A stretch of 5,758 nucleotides of DNA from contig JAGSHR010000238.1 of assembly GCA_029855985.1 (NCBI GenBank), positions 1 to 5,758 on the forward strand. Direction: 5' to 3'. Origin of the DNA: Candidatus Njordarchaeota archaeon. GTDB lineage: Archaea; Thermoproteota; JANJXX01; Panguiarchaeales; Panguiarchaeaceae. Within the stretch, counting starts at the first letter, position 1. Every line of letters starts with the position of its first letter. Position numbers and translations under genes: made by a program. A model generated the notes under the pieces. It was not told the origin of the DNA and ran no database searches. It saw only the letters and a program-made list of their open reading frames with translations. This document shows positions 1 through 5,450 of this stretch, piece by piece.

Positions 1-2
1 AA

Positions 3-62
3 ATGAAGGTTACCTTTTTTAAAGAACAGTTCGGGAAATACATCTTAAAGGAAAACCGATAA
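3..62 (+). CDS. Possible 3' end of an upstream gene (partial)
   Basis: One forward frame stays open from the left edge to a TAA at 60-62; the other two forward frames stop at position 6 and at 20-22. The tail reads MKVTFFKEQFGKYILKENR, a basic, hydrophilic C-terminus. In operons of this kind the gene before the DppC-type permease is normally the DppB-type permease, so this could be its end. It lacks the usual 'DPR(V/I)R' type ending of DppB, so that identity is only inference. The stop lies 29 bp before the dppC start. The ATG at 3-5 is probably internal. The stretch may also be noncoding leader. Confidence 0.35.
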   Translation: MKVTFFKEQFGKYILKENR

Positions 63-81
63 ATTTTTGTAAATGTATGTT

Positions 82-86
82 GGTGA
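82..86 (+). promoter_or_regulatory. Ribosome binding site of dppC
   Basis: GGTGA is complementary to the archaeal 16S rRNA 3' end and lies 5 nt before the ATG at 92. A TAA in the same frame at 89-91 directly precedes this ATG, so the start cannot be further upstream. Confidence 0.8.
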
Positions 87-91
87 CTTAA

Positions 92-1639
92 ATGGCTAAA
101 AAACGGGCCAAAAAGGGTAAAGGGCGGCGAAGACAGTCAAACGTAGTAATTATCATGAGAGAAGTAATGAAAAGAAAAACTGGTTTCTTCGGAGTATCTG
201 TCATTGTTTTCTTCTCGTTAATCGCGATATTCGGTCCATACGTAGCGCCATACCCTGGTGACATTCTTTATAGGGTGCACCCTGACTTCTGCGCGCCCGA
301 ATGGATGAAGTATTTTGATTCCCACTATTTTCCAGACACAAGCATAATTAACACAGGTTTCAACAATTCACAAGCTCTAAATAATTGGAGTTTCAAGATG
401 TTAACGAACCAGAGCAAATTCAGTTATTCTTATGGTTGGGAGCCTGATGGGGCGAAGGATCCGGGAGCCATGTACATAGAGTGGCAAGATAACGCTACAA
501 CGTATCACAACATGATACAAAGGGATAGAACCTTCGTTTATGCCGAGTACAACTATACATGGCCATACGACGAAAGACCAGCTGATGTTTTCATCTACTT
601 CTCCTTGAAGTTACATATGGAAGGTTACAGGGAAGCGGAAATCGGTAAGAATATTTCCATTAAATTCTATGTTGCCATGATTAGAGAAGATCAAAAGTTA
701 AGTGATTTAAAGGACAAGTTTGGGGATAAGTTAACCCCCGTGGGTGTTAAAGTATATGAAGTGGGTTCATTCAGTATTGATAAATTCTTTGAGTACAAAG
801 TTGACATGGAACCATTAACAATAGGCGCCTTCTTCGCTAAGGGTAAGACAACACACATAAGGTTTGTTATGGAAATTAGGATTCTTGATAATCCTCAGAA
901 AACGGGGACTGTGAGATTTAGCATTGATAACATTAACGGTATAGCATTCTCGAAATACTTTGGATTACTTGGAACCCAGGACACAGGAGCAGACTTATTG
1001 AGCTTAATGCTATATGGTGCTAAAATATCATTATCCCTTAGCATATCCGCAACTCTAATTTCAGCGGGTATTGGTATTGCATTAGGTTTGTTCTCAGGCT
1101 ACTACGGTGGAGTGATAGATGAGTTTATACAAAGAGTTATAGACTTCCTCATAATCCTACCTGGACTACCAATCCTCTTGGTTTTCATGTGGATACTGGG
1201 CGGAGGATTCACTACACTGCTTATGTTGTTCGCGCTGTTCGGATGGACGGGAACAGCTAGGCTGATTAGAACCCAAGTACTTTCGGAGAAAGAGAAGCCA
1301 TATGTACTATCCGCACAAGCATTAGGCGTCCACGATGTAATCATAATGTTCAAACACATATTGCCAAACGTGTTACCAATAGTCTTCGTGCAAGTAACTA
1401 CAGCGGTAACTGGGTATATCCTATCAGAAGCAGGTCTTAGCTTCCTAGGTTTCCCTCCAGCAAGCGTTACATGGGGTAAAATCCTATACGACGTGTTCGC
1501 AGCAGGAGCTATAGGTATTGGAGCATGGTGGGCACTATTATTCCCAGGACTTGCAATCGCGCTATTAGGTACCGCTTTCATATACTTGGGCAACGCCCTA
1601 GATGAGGTATTAAACCCAAGACTAAGGACAAGAAGGTGA
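92..1639 (+). CDS. dppC: OppC/DppC-type ABC transporter permease with a large extracellular insert
   Basis: Integral membrane half-channel of an Opp/Dpp-family ABC importer, expected to pair with a DppB-type permease and the DppD/DppF ATPases encoded just downstream. The product has 515 residues against roughly 280-320 for ordinary DppC. The cytoplasmic N-terminus is strongly basic (9 K/R in the first 14 residues). TM1 is about 31-48. The extracellular loop then expands by about 220 residues (72-288). Family homology resumes at residues 290-304 with the GTQDTGADLLS motif, matching the usual GTDxxGRDxLS. TM helices follow at about 312-333, 352-370, 374-391, 427-446 and 475-500. The cytoplasmic EAA loop is at 408-425 (AQALG, then ILP), the contact for the ATPases. 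The C-terminus LNPRLR matches the family's DPRLR ending. The start is fixed by the RBS and an in-frame stop immediately upstream. Its stop overlaps the RBS of the next gene. Class assignment is secure; substrate is not. Confidence 0.93.
   Translation: MAKKRAKKGKGRRRQSNVVIIMREVMKRKTGFFGVSVIVFFSLIAIFGPYVAPYPGDILYRVHPDFCAPEWMKYFDSHYFPDTSIINTGFNNSQALNNWSFKMLTNQSKFSYSYGWEPDGAKDPGAMYIEWQDNATTYHNMIQRDRTFVYAEYNYTWPYDERPADVFIYFSLKLHMEGYREAEIGKNISIKFYVAMIREDQKLSDLKDKFGDKLTPVGVKVYEVGSFSIDKFFEYKVDMEPLTIGAFFAKGKTTHIRFVMEIRILDNPQKTGTVRFSIDNINGIAFSKYFGLLGTQDTGADLLSLMLYGAKISLSLSISATLISAGIGIALGLFSGYYGGVIDEFIQRVIDFLIILPGLPILLVFMWILGGGFTTLLMLFALFGWTGTARLIRTQVLSEKEKPYVLSAQALGVHDVIIMFKHILPNVLPIVFVQVTTAVTGYILSEAGLSFLGFPPASVTWGKILYDVFAAGAIGIGAWWALLFPGLAIALLGTAFIYLGNALDEVLNPRLRTRR
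305..955 (+). other. Inserted extracellular domain of the permease (probable beta-sandwich)
   Basis: This segment encodes about residues 72-288 of the permease, between the end of the first external loop (VHPDFCAPEW) and the conserved LGTQDTGAD motif. It has no hydrophobic helix, is rich in aromatic and alternating beta-type residues, and contains six N-X-S/T sequons (Asn 91, 98, 106, 134, 154, 187); none occurs elsewhere in the protein. Its start (TGFNN...LNNW, 88-99) resembles the 'GFE..L.GW' opening of many carbohydrate-binding-module jelly rolls, and its end (VRFSIDNI, 274-281) resembles their closing 'v.iDNv' strand. The extracellular placement follows from DppC topology. The galactose-binding-like fold and any glycan-binding role are inference from pattern only. 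Confidence 0.7.
1635..1639 (+). promoter_or_regulatory. Ribosome binding site of dppD, containing the dppC stop codon
   Basis: GGTGA lies 5 nt before the ATG at 1645, the same geometry as at dppC. Its last three bases are the TGA stop of dppC, which suggests translational coupling. This favours ATG 1645 over the in-frame GTG at 1636, which would sit inside the RBS itself. Confidence 0.8.
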
Positions 1640-1644
1640 AAATA

Positions 1645-2664
1645 ATGCCTGTACTTGAAGTTAAAAATCTAAGAACATATTATTTTGTCGGGGACAAAAC
1701 TGTTAAAGCCGTAGACGGAGTTTCATTCAAATTAAATAAGGGTGAAGTATTAGGACTCGTGGGTGAAAGCGGTTCAGGTAAAACAACCATCGGTTTATCA
1801 CTAATGAAACTTCTACCCAGCAATGGTAGAATAGTTGGCGGACACATATATCTCGATGATGGAACTGATCTAGCTCAACTCAGCGAGGAAGAAGTGAGAA
1901 AATATAGGTGGACAAAAATTTCAATGATCTTCCAGGGAGCTATGAACTCTTTAAACCCCCTAATGAAAATAGGCGATCAAATAGCAGAAGTCTTGATTTT
2001 CAGAATGGGTTACACAAGAGAAGAAGCCACAGAAAGAGCAAAAGAACTCCTAAGCATGGTGGGAATAGATCCGATAAGAGTGAACGACTACCCACACCAA
2101 TTTAGCGGCGGAATGAAACAAAGGGCAGTTATAGCAATGGCGCTTGCATCAAACCCTGAGATAGTTATTGCTGATGAGCCAACAACAGCGTTAGACGTAA
2201 CCGTTCAAGCTCAAATCCTTGAAATGATAAAATACCTAAAAAACAGGTATGGACTTTCAATGATCTACATTACACACGACTTATCAGTGGTAGCAGAGAT
2301 AGCAGATAAAATTGCAATAATGTACGCGGGAAAAATCATGGAATTCAATGACACGAGAAGCATCTTCAAGCATCCAGTTAACCCTTACACTAAGGGACTG
2401 ATAGAGTCCATACCAACAATCACAAAAGCCAAAGCAAAACGATTATTCTCAATCCCAGGAGACCCACCGAATCTACTGAATCCACCAAAAGGATGCCCAT
2501 TCTGGCCGAGATGCCCATACGCAAAAGATATTTGCAAAGAAAAGGAGCCTCCAATAGTTAACATCAACGGCGGGTACTCGTATTGTCACTTCTCAGAGGA
2601 ACTAAAGGATGTACCAGCTAGAGAATTCTGGATCAAACACTTAGGTGAAGAAGCCCTATTATGA
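1645..2664 (+). CDS. dppD: DppD-type ABC transporter ATP-binding protein
   Basis: Cytoplasmic ATPase (339 residues) that with the DppF-type partner hydrolyses ATP to drive Opp/Dpp-family import. From ATG 1645: Walker A GESGSGKTT at 40-48, Q-loop Gln97, signature SGGMKQR at 154-160, Walker B IVIADEPT at 173-180, D-loop ALD at 182-184 and H-loop His211. All catalytic residues are intact. The C-terminal oligopeptide/dipeptide extension (HPxNPYTKGL at 243-252, then GDPPNL) contains Cys284, Cys290, Cys297 and Cys314, the pattern known in DppD/OppD-type proteins to hold a [4Fe-4S] cluster. An in-frame GTG at 1636 would add three residues, but the GGTGA at 1635-1639 and the typical MPVLEVKNL opening favour the ATG. 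The gene starts 5 bp after dppC. Its stop is directly followed by the RBS of dppF. Length is normal for the family. Confidence 0.95.
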   Translation: MPVLEVKNLRTYYFVGDKTVKAVDGVSFKLNKGEVLGLVGESGSGKTTIGLSLMKLLPSNGRIVGGHIYLDDGTDLAQLSEEEVRKYRWTKISMIFQGAMNSLNPLMKIGDQIAEVLIFRMGYTREEATERAKELLSMVGIDPIRVNDYPHQFSGGMKQRAVIAMALASNPEIVIADEPTTALDVTVQAQILEMIKYLKNRYGLSMIYITHDLSVVAEIADKIAIMYAGKIMEFNDTRSIFKHPVNPYTKGLIESIPTITKAKAKRLFSIPGDPPNLLNPPKGCPFWPRCPYAKDICKEKEPPIVNINGGYSYCHFSEELKDVPAREFWIKHLGEEALL

Positions 2665-2669
2665 GGTGA
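2665..2669 (+). promoter_or_regulatory. Ribosome binding site of dppF
   Basis: GGTGA directly follows the dppD stop (2662-2664) and lies 5 nt before ATG 2675. It excludes the longer reading from GTG 2645, which would overlap dppD by 20 bp and add ten residues unlike the family's N-terminus. Confidence 0.8.
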
Positions 2670-2674
2670 GAGAA

Positions 2675-3685
2675 ATGAATGACAACAACACATTCTTAAA
2701 GGTCATTAACCTAAAGAAATGGTTCCCAGTAAAGAGAAGCTTAAAAGATACAATATTAATGAAACCAAAACTATACGTTAGAGCAGTCGACGGTGTCTCC
2801 TTTAAGTTAAAGAAAAAGGAAATACTCGGAGTGGCAGGCGAGAGCGGTTGCGGAAAAACAACAACAGGTATGACTCTAATCAGATTATATGAACCAACAG
2901 GAGGAAAAGTAATCTACAAAGGCGTTAACATCTATGACTTAACGAAGTCAGAATTCAGACCATTGAGAAGAAAATTCCAAATCATATTCCAAGATCCATA
3001 CTCGTCTCTAAACCCTAGACAATCAATATACTCAATAGTATCAGAGCCCCTTAGGGTCCACAGATTAGCTGATAGTGAAGAAGAAATCTATGATAGGGTC
3101 ATAAAGGCTCTTGAGGATGTAAAACTGATTCCAGCGGAAGATTTCGTAACGAGATATCCACACGAGTTAAGTGGCGGTCAGAGACAAAGAGTTGCAATCG
3201 CGAGAGCACTCATAACTGACCCAGAATTCATTGTAGCAGACGAACCAGTATCAATGCTCGATGTTTCGATTAGAGCTGGAGTACTAAACATTCTCCTAAA
3301 TCTAAGAGACAAATATGACTTAACAATGATGTTCATCACTCACGACTTGGCGGTAGCGGGTTACATATCTGATAAGCTTGCAATAATGTACTTAGGAAAA
3401 ATTGTCGAATATGGTCCCGCGGAGAGAATCCTTGAGAAACCAATGCACCCATACACTCAAGCGTTAGTGTCCGCTGTCCCAGTTCCAGACCCAGACTACA
3501 AGAAAGAAAGAATAATTCTAAGAGGAGAACCGCCTTCACCAATATTCCTACCAACAGGATGTAGATTCTGGCCAAGATGCCCACACGCAATGGACATATG
3601 CAAGAGAAAAGAACCTCCATTAGTGGAAATCGAGAAAGGACACTACGTGGCGTGCTGGTTGTATGCCGAAGAAAAGGAGGGATGA
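2675..3685 (+). CDS. dppF: DppF-type ABC transporter ATP-binding protein
   Basis: Second cytoplasmic ATPase (336 residues) of the importer, presumed to form a heterodimer with the DppD-type subunit. From ATG 2675: an OppF/DppF-like start (LKVINLKKWFPVKR, 8-21), Walker A GESGCGKTT at 55-63 with the Cys typical of this branch, Q-loop Gln106 (FQDPYSSLNPR), signature LSGGQRQR at 165-172, Walker B FIVADEP at 185-191, D-loop SMLD at 193-196 and H-loop His223. The C-terminal extension (HPYTQAL, 258-264) carries Cys296, Cys302, Cys309 and Cys327, again a probable Fe-S or metal site. The gene lies 10 bp after dppD and 3 bp before the next gene, so it is mid-operon. The D-loop has Met where Ala is more usual (SALD); this is a small deviation and unlikely to be inactivating. 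Confidence 0.95.
   Translation: MNDNNTFLKVINLKKWFPVKRSLKDTILMKPKLYVRAVDGVSFKLKKKEILGVAGESGCGKTTTGMTLIRLYEPTGGKVIYKGVNIYDLTKSEFRPLRRKFQIIFQDPYSSLNPRQSIYSIVSEPLRVHRLADSEEEIYDRVIKALEDVKLIPAEDFVTRYPHELSGGQRQRVAIARALITDPEFIVADEPVSMLDVSIRAGVLNILLNLRDKYDLTMMFITHDLAVAGYISDKLAIMYLGKIVEYGPAERILEKPMHPYTQALVSAVPVPDPDYKKERIILRGEPPSPIFLPTGCRFWPRCPHAMDICKRKEPPLVEIEKGHYVACWLYAEEKEG
3675..3680 (+). promoter_or_regulatory. Ribosome binding site of the 309-residue membrane protein gene
   Basis: AGGAGG within the last codons of dppF, 8 nt before ATG 3689. It is a strong Shine-Dalgarno core, but a different part of it and a longer spacing than the GGTGA sites of the neighbouring genes. Confidence 0.7.
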
Positions 3686-3688
3686 CCA

Positions 3689-4618
3689 ATGAATAAATCA
3701 ATCCTCAAATTTATTGTTGCAATCATGATATTATCAATGATTTCCGTTCCAATAGCCCAAACACACTCAGCAGGGAAAGTATTCAAAACTATTGGAGAGA
3801 AAAACAAGAAGTTAATATACATGTACAGAGAAGCTGAAGGTGTATCGTACACGGTAGGGTTCCCACCAGAAAAATACACAGCAACACTGGGTGACAAATT
3901 GGAATTCACAATAACAAATTACACACTAATGGACGGTTTCATGTGGTACGTCGGCGCAGGAAATCAAGAAATACCCATAGGCAATATGACACTTGATTTT
4001 GCGGATGGTAAAGCACAATACATCACAAACGACGAACTATACTTAATCGGTATACCATTATGGTATCTAAGGGATCAAGAATACAAGAGATTCATAAAAC
4101 TATATGTAATCGTTCCGACAGCCGACGACTTTTGGGATATGTTCATGAACTACATGGAAAAATACCAAGTTAAATGGCAAAGAGAGGGAACCGGCTACCA
4201 ATACAACTTCTCAATACTAGACAACAAAGGAGTATACTTCGGATTAATGAGGGAATACAAAGAAATATCAGTATCAATTCTCGGGATTAAACCCGGTGAA
4301 AAGGGCAACATAACAGAGATAGATTTCCAACTCTCAGCCAAATACGATAAAAACACGGGTGTCCTATTAGAGTTATATCTAAGCTATACAACAGAACTCA
4401 ACGATACGACATTCCCATTCAGCACGAGACCATACCACTTCGACCTAACACTAATATCATCCGATATCGAAGCGCTAACAGGCAAACCAAGCGATATCCC
4501 TGAAAACACTGGAGCTGAGCTCGTTGGACCTATCGCAACAATAGCAATAGTGATTGTGGTAGGCGCCTTTATTATAGGGCAAATAATAGAGTGGAGAAGA
4601 CCAAAAGTCGAGCTATAA
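3689..4618 (+). CDS. Secreted, C-terminally anchored membrane protein of unknown function
   Basis: I do not recognise a named family. The 309-residue product has an N-terminal Sec-type signal (basic MNKSILK, hydrophobic core about 7-23, possible cleavage near 24-29). A large extracytoplasmic domain of about 245 residues follows, then a single TM helix at about 280-300 (GPIATIAIVIVVGAFIIGQII) and a short cytoplasmic tail EWRRPKVEL, so a type I membrane protein. The ectodomain is rich in Tyr, Trp and beta-type alternation and has five N-X-S/T sequons (Asn 77, 99, 173, 207, 238). The stretch around 218-232 (KYDKNTGVLLELYLS) resembles a beta-hairpin seen in many archaeal secreted proteins. There is no SBP_bac_5 pattern and no Cys. 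It starts 3 bp after dppF with its RBS inside dppF, and a T-rich tract follows, so it is the last gene of the transporter operon. A role as accessory substrate receptor or scaffold is inference from position. Confidence 0.85.
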   Translation: MNKSILKFIVAIMILSMISVPIAQTHSAGKVFKTIGEKNKKLIYMYREAEGVSYTVGFPPEKYTATLGDKLEFTITNYTLMDGFMWYVGAGNQEIPIGNMTLDFADGKAQYITNDELYLIGIPLWYLRDQEYKRFIKLYVIVPTADDFWDMFMNYMEKYQVKWQREGTGYQYNFSILDNKGVYFGLMREYKEISVSILGIKPGEKGNITEIDFQLSAKYDKNTGVLLELYLSYTTELNDTTFPFSTRPYHFDLTLISSDIEALTGKPSDIPENTGAELVGPIATIAIVIVVGAFIIGQIIEWRRPKVEL

Positions 4619-4636
4619 TACCATATCATTCCCAAA

Positions 4637-4657
4637 TTTTTTGATCTTAACTTTTTT
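4637..4657 (+). terminator. T-tract terminator region after the transporter operon
   Basis: Two runs of six T (4637-4642 and 4652-4657) lie 18-39 bp after the stop of the last operon gene. Archaeal RNA polymerase commonly terminates at such T-tracts without a hairpin, and no strong stem precedes them. Confidence 0.55.
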
Positions 4658-4668
4658 CTAACCGAAAA

Positions 4669-4717
4669 AATGCGTTCTCCCTTCTAATTGTTAAAAGTAC
4701 GATGTTAAAGACGCATT
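4669..4717. repeat. Seven-base inverted repeat next to a TATA-like element
   Basis: AATGCGT (4669-4675) and ACGCATT (4711-4717) are perfect inverted copies separated by 35 nt. The right arm ends one base before TATATAAAT. This could be a paired operator or a weak hairpin; the arms are short and chance is not excluded. Confidence 0.3.
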
Positions 4718-4718
4718 C

Positions 4719-4727
4719 TATATAAAT
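4719..4727 (+). promoter_or_regulatory. TATA-box candidate (distal) upstream of the 98-residue protein gene
   Basis: TATATAAAT is the strongest TATA match in the 216-bp gap. Used in the + direction it would start transcription near 4750, giving a leader of about 85 nt. Its orientation is not certain because the sequence is nearly symmetric. Confidence 0.4.
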
Positions 4728-4744
4728 CCCCAGCTTAGATGAGC

Positions 4745-4756
4745 TCAAAATTTTTC
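4745..4756. repeat. Copy 1 of a 12-bp direct repeat (TCAAAATTTTTC)
   Basis: Identical to 5174-5185 in the next intergenic region. It contains A4T5 and is AT-rich. This copy lies 90 bp upstream of the 98-residue protein gene and the other lies 43 bp downstream of it, so the two copies flank that gene. Function unknown. Confidence 0.4.
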
Positions 4757-4794
4757 ATCTTACATATAAGCTTAAATCCACTCACTATCATAAG

Positions 4795-4804
4795 TTTAAA
4801 ATAA
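4795..4804 (+). promoter_or_regulatory. TATA-box candidate (proximal) of the 98-residue protein gene
   Basis: TTTAAAATAA is centred about 35 bp before ATG 4835. Initiation about 25 nt downstream would leave a leader of only some ten bases. That fits the absence of a clear Shine-Dalgarno core before this start; only a weak AAGG is seen at 4823-4826. Confidence 0.4.
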
Positions 4805-4834
4805 AGCACGAAGAATTCCCTTAAGGCTATTCCA

Positions 4835-5131
4835 ATGAAATACAAAGTCGAGTATAACAAAACAGGCTTCGTAATATTGGGAAGCTTCATATTACTTGGC
4901 GTCATCTTATATATAGTCGATTTGGGCTCAGATGCAATAAAGATCTTAGGGTTACTAATGGCATTTATGGGATTCCTCTCGCTCCTAATTATATCAAGCA
5001 CAATAACATCACTAAACATTGCTGCAAGAATACTGGAAAACCAAGCGCTCGAAGAAGAAAAAAAGCTAAAAGAAGATGAAAAAGACAACATTGGAAAAAA
5101 TGAAAAAAATCACGAACAACCTCAAGTTTAA
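4835..5131 (+). CDS. Small two-helix membrane protein with charged C-terminal tail
   Basis: I do not recognise a family. The 98-residue product has a short basic N-terminus (MKYKVEYNK), TM1 at about 11-29 (GFVILGSFILLGVILYIVD), a tight turn at 30-34 and TM2 at about 35-57. A highly charged Lys/Glu/Asp/Asn tail follows (about 66-98, starting ILENQALEEEKKLKE) that could form a short amphipathic or coiled-coil helix. By the positive-inside rule both ends are probably cytoplasmic. It stands alone: 216 bp after the transporter operon, behind T-tracts and with its own TATA candidates, and 319 bp before the binding-protein gene. There is no strong RBS, so translation may use a very short leader. The open frame, helical pattern and stop at 5129-5131 support a real gene, although the tail is low-complexity. 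The long frame on the opposite strand (4735-5091) looks like its shadow. Confidence 0.72.
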   Translation: MKYKVEYNKTGFVILGSFILLGVILYIVDLGSDAIKILGLLMAFMGFLSLLIISSTITSLNIAARILENQALEEEKKLKEDEKDNIGKNEKNHEQPQV

Positions 5132-5173
5132 GGCATACTCCCGATTAGGTGACTTACCCCTAGGCCAGGAAAA

Positions 5174-5185
5174 TCAAAATTTTTC
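5174..5185 (+). terminator. Possible terminator of the 98-residue protein gene; copy 2 of the 12-bp repeat
   Basis: TCAAAATTTTTC contains T5, 49 bp after the stop at 5131 and 12 bp after a small imperfect hairpin (TAGG 5146-5149 with CCTA 5159-5162). It is identical to 4745-4756. The T-run is short, so termination here is tentative. Confidence 0.3.
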
Positions 5186-5353
5186 CAAATCTATTTCTCA
5201 CGAGTGGAAATAATAAAGTGAGCTTAAAATAAATTCAGATTTTACAAACTTTTCAAAGATAATTAAAAAACTCATTCGATCACAGGGAAAATAAATTAAG
5301 GCTAAACGCATTTAAACACATCTCTATGATTTTTTAAAAGCACAAAGCCAAAA

Positions 5354-5364
5354 CTTTTAAATAT
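5354..5364 (+). promoter_or_regulatory. Probable promoter (BRE/TATA) of the binding-protein gene
   Basis: CTTTTAAATAT preceded by CAAAA matches the archaeal BRE plus TATA arrangement. Initiation about 25 nt downstream (near 5385) would give a leader of about 65 nt that contains the T7A7 palindrome and the RBS. Confidence 0.5.
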
Positions 5365-5412
5365 CCATCAAACCTTAACCATAGAATAGACCTAAACAAA
5401 AACACGCCTCAA

Positions 5413-5426
5413 TTTTTTTAAAAAAA
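5413..5426. repeat. T7A7 palindrome in the presumed leader
   Basis: Seven T followed by seven A form a perfect 14-bp palindrome 24 bp before the binding-protein start. The T-run could act as a conditional terminator or attenuator in an archaeal leader; this is inference. Confidence 0.35.
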
Positions 5427-5441
5427 TAAAAATAAATAGTA

Positions 5442-5446
5442 GGTGA
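5442..5446 (+). promoter_or_regulatory. Ribosome binding site of the binding-protein gene
   Basis: GGTGA lies 4 nt before ATG 5451, matching the RBS type of dppC, dppD and dppF, and fixes this start. Confidence 0.8.
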
Positions 5447-5450
5447 AAAT

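Larger units (their letters stand above)
5132..5450. other. 319-bp AT-rich intergenic region before the binding-protein gene
   Basis: No convincing gene or RNA was seen on either strand. Contents from left to right: an imperfect TAGG/CCTA hairpin at 5146-5162; a T5 tract inside the repeat copy at 5174-5185; a weak six-base inverted repeat TTTCCA/TGGAAA (5182-5187 and 5205-5210); several TTTAAA-like boxes (for example ATTTAAAC, 5310-5317); a T6 run at 5330-5335; the best TATA candidate at 5354-5364; a T7A7 palindrome at 5413-5426; and the RBS at 5442-5446. It looks like a terminator followed by a regulated promoter region. Confidence 0.6.

Noticed and set aside
1102..1593. Long open frame on the - strand inside dppC
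   Set aside because: It lies entirely opposite the conserved TM and EAA coding region, its translation is rich in Pro, Ser and Asn without domain pattern, and no RBS is seen.
1908..2105. Short + strand frame inside dppD
   Set aside because: It is out of frame with the intact ATPase across its Q-loop-to-signature region, with a highly basic low-information translation.
3336..3909. Two - strand frames (3336-3701 and 3643-3909) over the dppF end and the next gene's start
   Set aside because: They overlap two well-supported + strand genes, show no motif, and no promoter or RBS was recognised.
4735..5091. - strand frame over the 98-residue protein gene
   Set aside because: Its Ser/Phe-rich start is the mirror of the Lys/Glu-rich tail of the + strand gene. 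The + strand frame has a clean two-helix pattern and fits the local gene direction.
5148..5156. GGTGACTTA, identical to the bases upstream of the dppC start (82-90), as a possible RBS of a small gene
   Set aside because: No ATG, GTG or TTG follows at a suitable distance and no frame of useful length opens there.
5182..5210. TTTCCA...TGGAAA inverted repeat as a hairpin terminator
   Set aside because: The stem is only six AT-rich base pairs with a 17-nt loop and no T-run after it.
4619..5450. Search for C/D-box sRNA, tRNA, CRISPR or IS ends in the intergenic DNA
   Set aside because: No paired C and D boxes, no tRNA-like cloverleaf, no regularly spaced repeats and no terminal inverted repeats with target duplications were seen by eye.
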